Below, one piece after another: positions 61,401 to 64,000 of a DNA stretch of 64,000 nucleotides. How positions within the stretch are numbered: position 1 is the stretch's first letter; every line of letters begins with the position of its first letter. The stretch is taken from NCBI RefSeq assembly GCF_000797495.1, contig NZ_JTGN01000014.1, positions 62,922 to 126,921 of the forward strand, in the 5' to 3' direction. Below the pieces are notes generated by a model, which worked only from the letters and a program-made list of their open reading frames with translations, searched no databases and had not been told where the DNA came from. The stretch comes from Robinsoniella peoriensis. Lineage in GTDB: Bacteria; Bacillota; Clostridia; Lachnospirales; Lachnospiraceae. The position numbers and the translations under genes were made by a program.

Positions 61401-61564
61401 GGAAAAACTCCAGTTTTTCTGAGCAGATTTAGTTTTATTCCTCATTCTCTTTTTTTACAATCCACTAATATGAGCATTGAAATACATGATTTTTTACTCT
61501 GCAATTACATTTATTAAAAGATATACCGACGCCTTTATACCATATTTCAACATCCTTAAACTGA

Positions 61565-61811
61565 ATTGTTGAGCGCCTGATGCACATCAATTGTTATTGT
61601 CCTATCGACTACTCTGAAATCACCATTTCATTGGCTGCCACATCATAATTTATCCCCTATGAAGCCACCACAATGCTAATTCTAGCCAGTAATCATATTA
61701 TGGCTGATATGATGACACATATACCGGAAGATACCATAGCAATGGGCAATGTAGCTCCGGCAGCAGGATTTCATGCTTTTTTTTGCAGCAGTGAATGAAT
61801 TTTACAACTAA
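61565..61811 (+). pseudogene. Unidentified gene remnant with stop and poly-T frameshift
   Basis: On the plus strand, coding-like sequence IVERLMHINCYCPIDYSEI then ISLAATS is followed by a TAA, then FIPYEATTMLILASNHIMAD and MTHIPEDTIAMGNVAPAAGF. An eight-T tract shifts the frame; with seven Ts it would end HAFFAAVNEFYN and a stop at 61811. No start or ribosome binding site. Amino-acid composition is protein-like, but I cannot name the family. Confidence 0.45.
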
Positions 61812-62168
61812 TTATGTATAGGGCTGCCACTCCATGCATCCCTCAAGTTTTTTTATAGAAATAGGTTTGATAAGATAACCATCTGCACAAATGGCGGTTG
61901 CTTCCCGAATATATCGGTCGTTTTCCGTTACAAAAATGACATTGGCCTGCGGATTACATTTACGCACCCTGGATACCAGCATAAATCCATCTATTCTACG
62001 CATTAAAACCTCTGTAAATAATTGATCTACACGACTGTTATGTGCGTATTTAACTGCCAGCAAAGGATCTGTAAAAGAAACTACTGTATCATTTGTAAAC
62101 ACCAGCTGTATTTTAGCTACAAGATCATCCAGATGCTGTTGATTACTGTCAACCACCATTATATTCAT
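61812..62168 (-). CDS. Stand-alone receiver-like protein with Glu at the phosphorylation site
   Basis: A 118-residue CheY-like fold from ATG at 62168 (GAGAGGAGTG upstream); the longer open frame upstream of this has no ribosome binding site and contains the terminator of the kinase operon. beta1 MNIMVVDS, beta3 VDQLFTEVLM, where Glu takes the place of the phosphorylated Asp (usual D-x-M-P), beta4 VIFVTEND and the conserved Lys in LIKPI near 104. A Glu often mimics constitutive phosphorylation, so it may act as an unregulated receiver. No effector domain. Partners are unknown; neighbour bceRS is upstream. Confidence 0.75.
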   Translation of the reverse strand: MNIMVVDSNQQHLDDLVAKIQLVFTNDTVVSFTDPLLAVKYAHNSRVDQLFTEVLMRRIDGFMLVSRVRKCNPQANVIFVTENDRYIREATAICADGYLIKPISIKKLEGCMEWQPYT

Positions 62169-62312
62169 TCTGCAACACTCCTCTCTACTCACTTTCACTT
62201 CATTTTCAGCGCTTTTCAAGTACTTTTCATACTTCAATGTGCCTTTAGTATATTTTATCAATGACATCAAAACTACACCATCAAGTATGATCCTGAAAAT
62301 GAAACCAAAAAC

Positions 62313-62334
62313 AGCGGCTCCCACTGGAGCCGCT
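62313..62334 (-). terminator. Terminator of the BceRS-type operon
   Basis: Perfect 9-bp stem agcggctcc / ggagccgct with loop cact, followed by five Ts on the minus strand, 30 nt after the kinase stop. It separates bceRS from the genes to the left. Confidence 0.85.
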
Positions 62335-62364
62335 CCTTAATTTAAATCATATATTACTATCTAT

Positions 62365-63378
62365 TTATTCCGTTTCCAGATGTTCTCTGTACAGATCAAT
62401 TGCAATCCGGGTGCCCTGTCCAACCTTTGAAGAAACTTTTATGGAATGTCCAAGCCTATCTAATATCTTCTTGCAAAGATATAACCCAATTCCGGTAGAC
62501 TTCTTTCCCATTCGTCCATTATATCCGGTAAATCCATTTTCAAATATACGGGGAAGATCCTCTTCCTGAATCCCGATACCGGTATCTTCGATAATTAAGG
62601 TCTCACGTTCATCTGGATCCATGTAAACCGATATTTTTCCTTCATTGGTATATTTAAGTGAGTTAGATAAAATCTGTTCGATCACAAAAACCATCCATTT
62701 TTCATCAGTTATCACTGTATTATCCATTTCTTTTAATTCGAAAGGAATCTTACGGTAAATGAACACAGAACTATCCTGCTTTACCGCTTTTCGAACCAAA
62801 TCCAGTACTTTATATTCCTGAAGCTTTAAATCTGCCGACATATTCTCCATACGCAGATATTGCAATACCATATCAACATACCGCTCAATTTTAAGCAGCT
62901 GCTGTAAAAGCCCCTGATTTCTGGCATTGTCCTCTACTTGAATCAGAAGGCGCATTGCGGTAATCGGAGTTTTGATCTGATGTGCCCACAATGTGTAATA
63001 ATCCATCATATCTTTTTTGCTGCGCTCTTCCTGTTCTTTTTCCTGAGCACTGTAACGAAAAAGTTTTAATAATATTTCCTGGTAATCTTTCTCCAGTAAA
63101 TTTCCTGCATTTGGAAAATCATTACATTCTACGGTAATCCTGCCAAAAAGCCCATAAAGTGCTAAATGCTTGCTACGATATTTCCAATAACTAATCGTAC
63201 ACATAACAGCTCCAACAGCAAAGCACAGTAAAAATGCATAACTATAGATCTTAGCCGGAATGCCATATAAATAAAAAATCAGCAGGAAGATGAAGGAAAA
63301 TATGAAGATTGCCAATATCTGCATCAGATGGTCTATTATAAATCTGCCGATTATCTTATATTCCTTGATTTTTTCCAT
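62365..63378 (-). CDS. BceS-type intramembrane-sensing histidine kinase
   Basis: A 337-residue kinase with two membrane helices close together (about 14-32 and 37-58) and almost no extracytoplasmic loop, as in BceS/LiaS-like sensors. H-box WAHQIKTPITAMRL (about 131-144, His 133), N-box and G-boxes with EDTGIGIQEEDLPRIFENGF and KKSTGIGLYLCKKI. These kinases sense through their BceAB transporter. The gene follows the regulator gene without a gap. The partner transporter is most likely BceAB at 55.1-57.9 kb. Confidence 0.93.
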   Translation of the reverse strand: MEKIKEYKIIGRFIIDHLMQILAIFIFSFIFLLIFYLYGIPAKIYSYAFLLCFAVGAVMCTISYWKYRSKHLALYGLFGRITVECNDFPNAGNLLEKDYQEILLKLFRYSAQEKEQEERSKKDMMDYYTLWAHQIKTPITAMRLLIQVEDNARNQGLLQQLLKIERYVDMVLQYLRMENMSADLKLQEYKVLDLVRKAVKQDSSVFIYRKIPFELKEMDNTVITDEKWMVFVIEQILSNSLKYTNEGKISVYMDPDERETLIIEDTGIGIQEEDLPRIFENGFTGYNGRMGKKSTGIGLYLCKKILDRLGHSIKVSSKVGQGTRIAIDLYREHLETE

Positions 63379-64000
63379 TCAGACCACCATATATCCTATT
63401 CCCTTTTTTGTTACAATAAATCCGGCAAGGCCTATATCTTCTAACTTTTTACGCAGCCTGGTGATATTAACAGTCAGCGTATTATCATCAATAAAGCTGT
63501 CACTTTCCCATAGACGCTCCATAATAGCTTCACGGGATACCACCTTCCCTGCATTCTCCATTAAGATCTGAAGGATTTTAAAATCATTTTTTGTCAGATC
63601 TGTTTTTTGTTCCTGATATAATAAAGTGGTATCACTCAAATTTAGTATAGCACCATTATGTTCTAATACATTAGTCTGACCCTGAAATGCATATGTTCTT
63701 CGAAGCATTGCCTGAACTTTCGCCGCAAGTACCGTTAAATCAAATGGCTTGGTTATAAAGTCATCTCCACCCATATTTATCGCCATTACAATATTCATGT
63801 TATCACTCATAGAAGAAAGAAAAACAATCGGAACCTTAGAGATCTTCCTGATTTCCTGACACCAGTGATATCCATTGAAAAACGGCAGTGTAATATCCAT
63901 CAATACCAGCTGCGGATCAAATGCAATAAAATTTTCCATGACTTTCTCAAAATCTGTGACAACACTGGTTTCCATCCCCCATGTCCGCAAATAATCCTTT
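63379..64000 (-). CDS. BceR-type OmpR-family response regulator, N-terminus outside the window
   Basis: About 207 residues visible (the frame continues past the window edge: KDYLRTWGME). Receiver: phosphorylated Asp in LVLMDITLPFFNGYHW, Lys in DDFITKPFDL. C-terminal OmpR/PhoB winged helix with LTKNDFKILQILMENAGKVVSREAIMERLWE and TLTVNITRLRKKLE. With the kinase gene directly downstream it forms the BceRS pair. Its target is expected to be the TnACA-N4-TGTAA box at 57992. Confidence 0.92.
   Translation of the reverse strand, partial: KDYLRTWGMETSVVTDFEKVMENFIAFDPQLVLMDITLPFFNGYHWCQEIRKISKVPIVFLSSMSDNMNIVMAINMGGDDFITKPFDLTVLAAKVQAMLRRTYAFQGQTNVLEHNGAILNLSDTTLLYQEQKTDLTKNDFKILQILMENAGKVVSREAIMERLWESDSFIDDNTLTVNITRLRKKLEDIGLAGFIVTKKGIGYMVV

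Noticed and set aside
1..64000. CRISPR array, tRNA, rRNA, insertion sequence with transposase
   Set aside because: No regularly spaced direct repeats, no cloverleaf or rRNA segments recognised, and no transposase gene; the only recombinase is the small serine recombinase.

Overview
The window looks like a chromosomal segment of a low-GC, strictly anaerobic gut Firmicute, most likely a Lachnospiraceae (Blautia-like). Evidence: an anaerobic sulfite reductase operon with its FNT channel, tandem-domain GH43 and GH31 glycosidases, a Bce-type resistance module, a yybP-ykoY riboswitch, strong Shine-Dalgarno sequences and near-consensus sigma-A promoters. Genus is an inference; there is no rRNA or tRNA gene here.

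Layout. 0-3.8 kb: a GrpB-family fragment, a secreted metallo-beta-lactamase-fold protein, and a DUF3786 gene joined to an ABC importer ATPase and permease. 3.8-8.4 kb: a compact locus (orphan BlaI-type repressor; ABC ATPase, two permeases, lipoprotein; a relic of a small secreted peptide gene) bracketed by two near-identical terminator repeats. 8.4-15.5 kb: a WbsX-like gene fragment, a YitT protein, a 1638-residue two-catalytic-domain GH43 exoenzyme and a rhomboid protease. 15.5-16.5 kb: two inverted copies of a ~380-nt structured repeat. 16.5-20.8 kb: asrABC sulfite reductase with a Crp/Fnr regulator and an FNT (hydrosulfide/formate-type) channel behind a class-II-type Crp/Fnr promoter. 21-28.8 kb: HD hydrolase, GNAT, a COG3044 ATPase, a Gfo/Idh/MocA oxidoreductase and an M16 peptidase. 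29.2-32.1 kb: Mn-sensing yybP-ykoY leader and P-type ATPase. 32-38.3 kb: GH31, its LacI regulator and operator, AraC, MFS. 38.4-48.7 kb: mgsA, then a purine/molybdenum-hydroxylase cluster (NCS2 permease, class II metal/chelate ABC importer, three hydroxylase subunits, MocA-type cytidylyltransferase) divergent from xpt. 48.8-53.6 kb: DUF3892, D-2-hydroxyacid dehydrogenase, YtrA-type GntR-ABC operon. 54-55 kb: small gene and serine resolvase separated by 20-bp inverted repeats. 55.1-64 kb: BceAB transporter and BceRS two-component system, split by about 4.5 kb of degraded genes.

Working together: sulfite reduction to sulfide, sulfide export and a dedicated Crp-family activator form one unit; purine uptake, hydroxylation, cofactor maturation and possibly molybdate uptake form another; the Bce kinase/regulator pair probably controls the distant BceAB genes through a TnACA-N4-TGTAA box found upstream of bceA.

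The most interesting non-gene signal is the ~380-nt repeat. Its two full copies keep the same long branched fold while the stem sequences differ, and nearly all substitutions that break Watson-Crick pairing are G.U-compatible on one strand only. That polarity points to a functional RNA rather than a DNA-level element.
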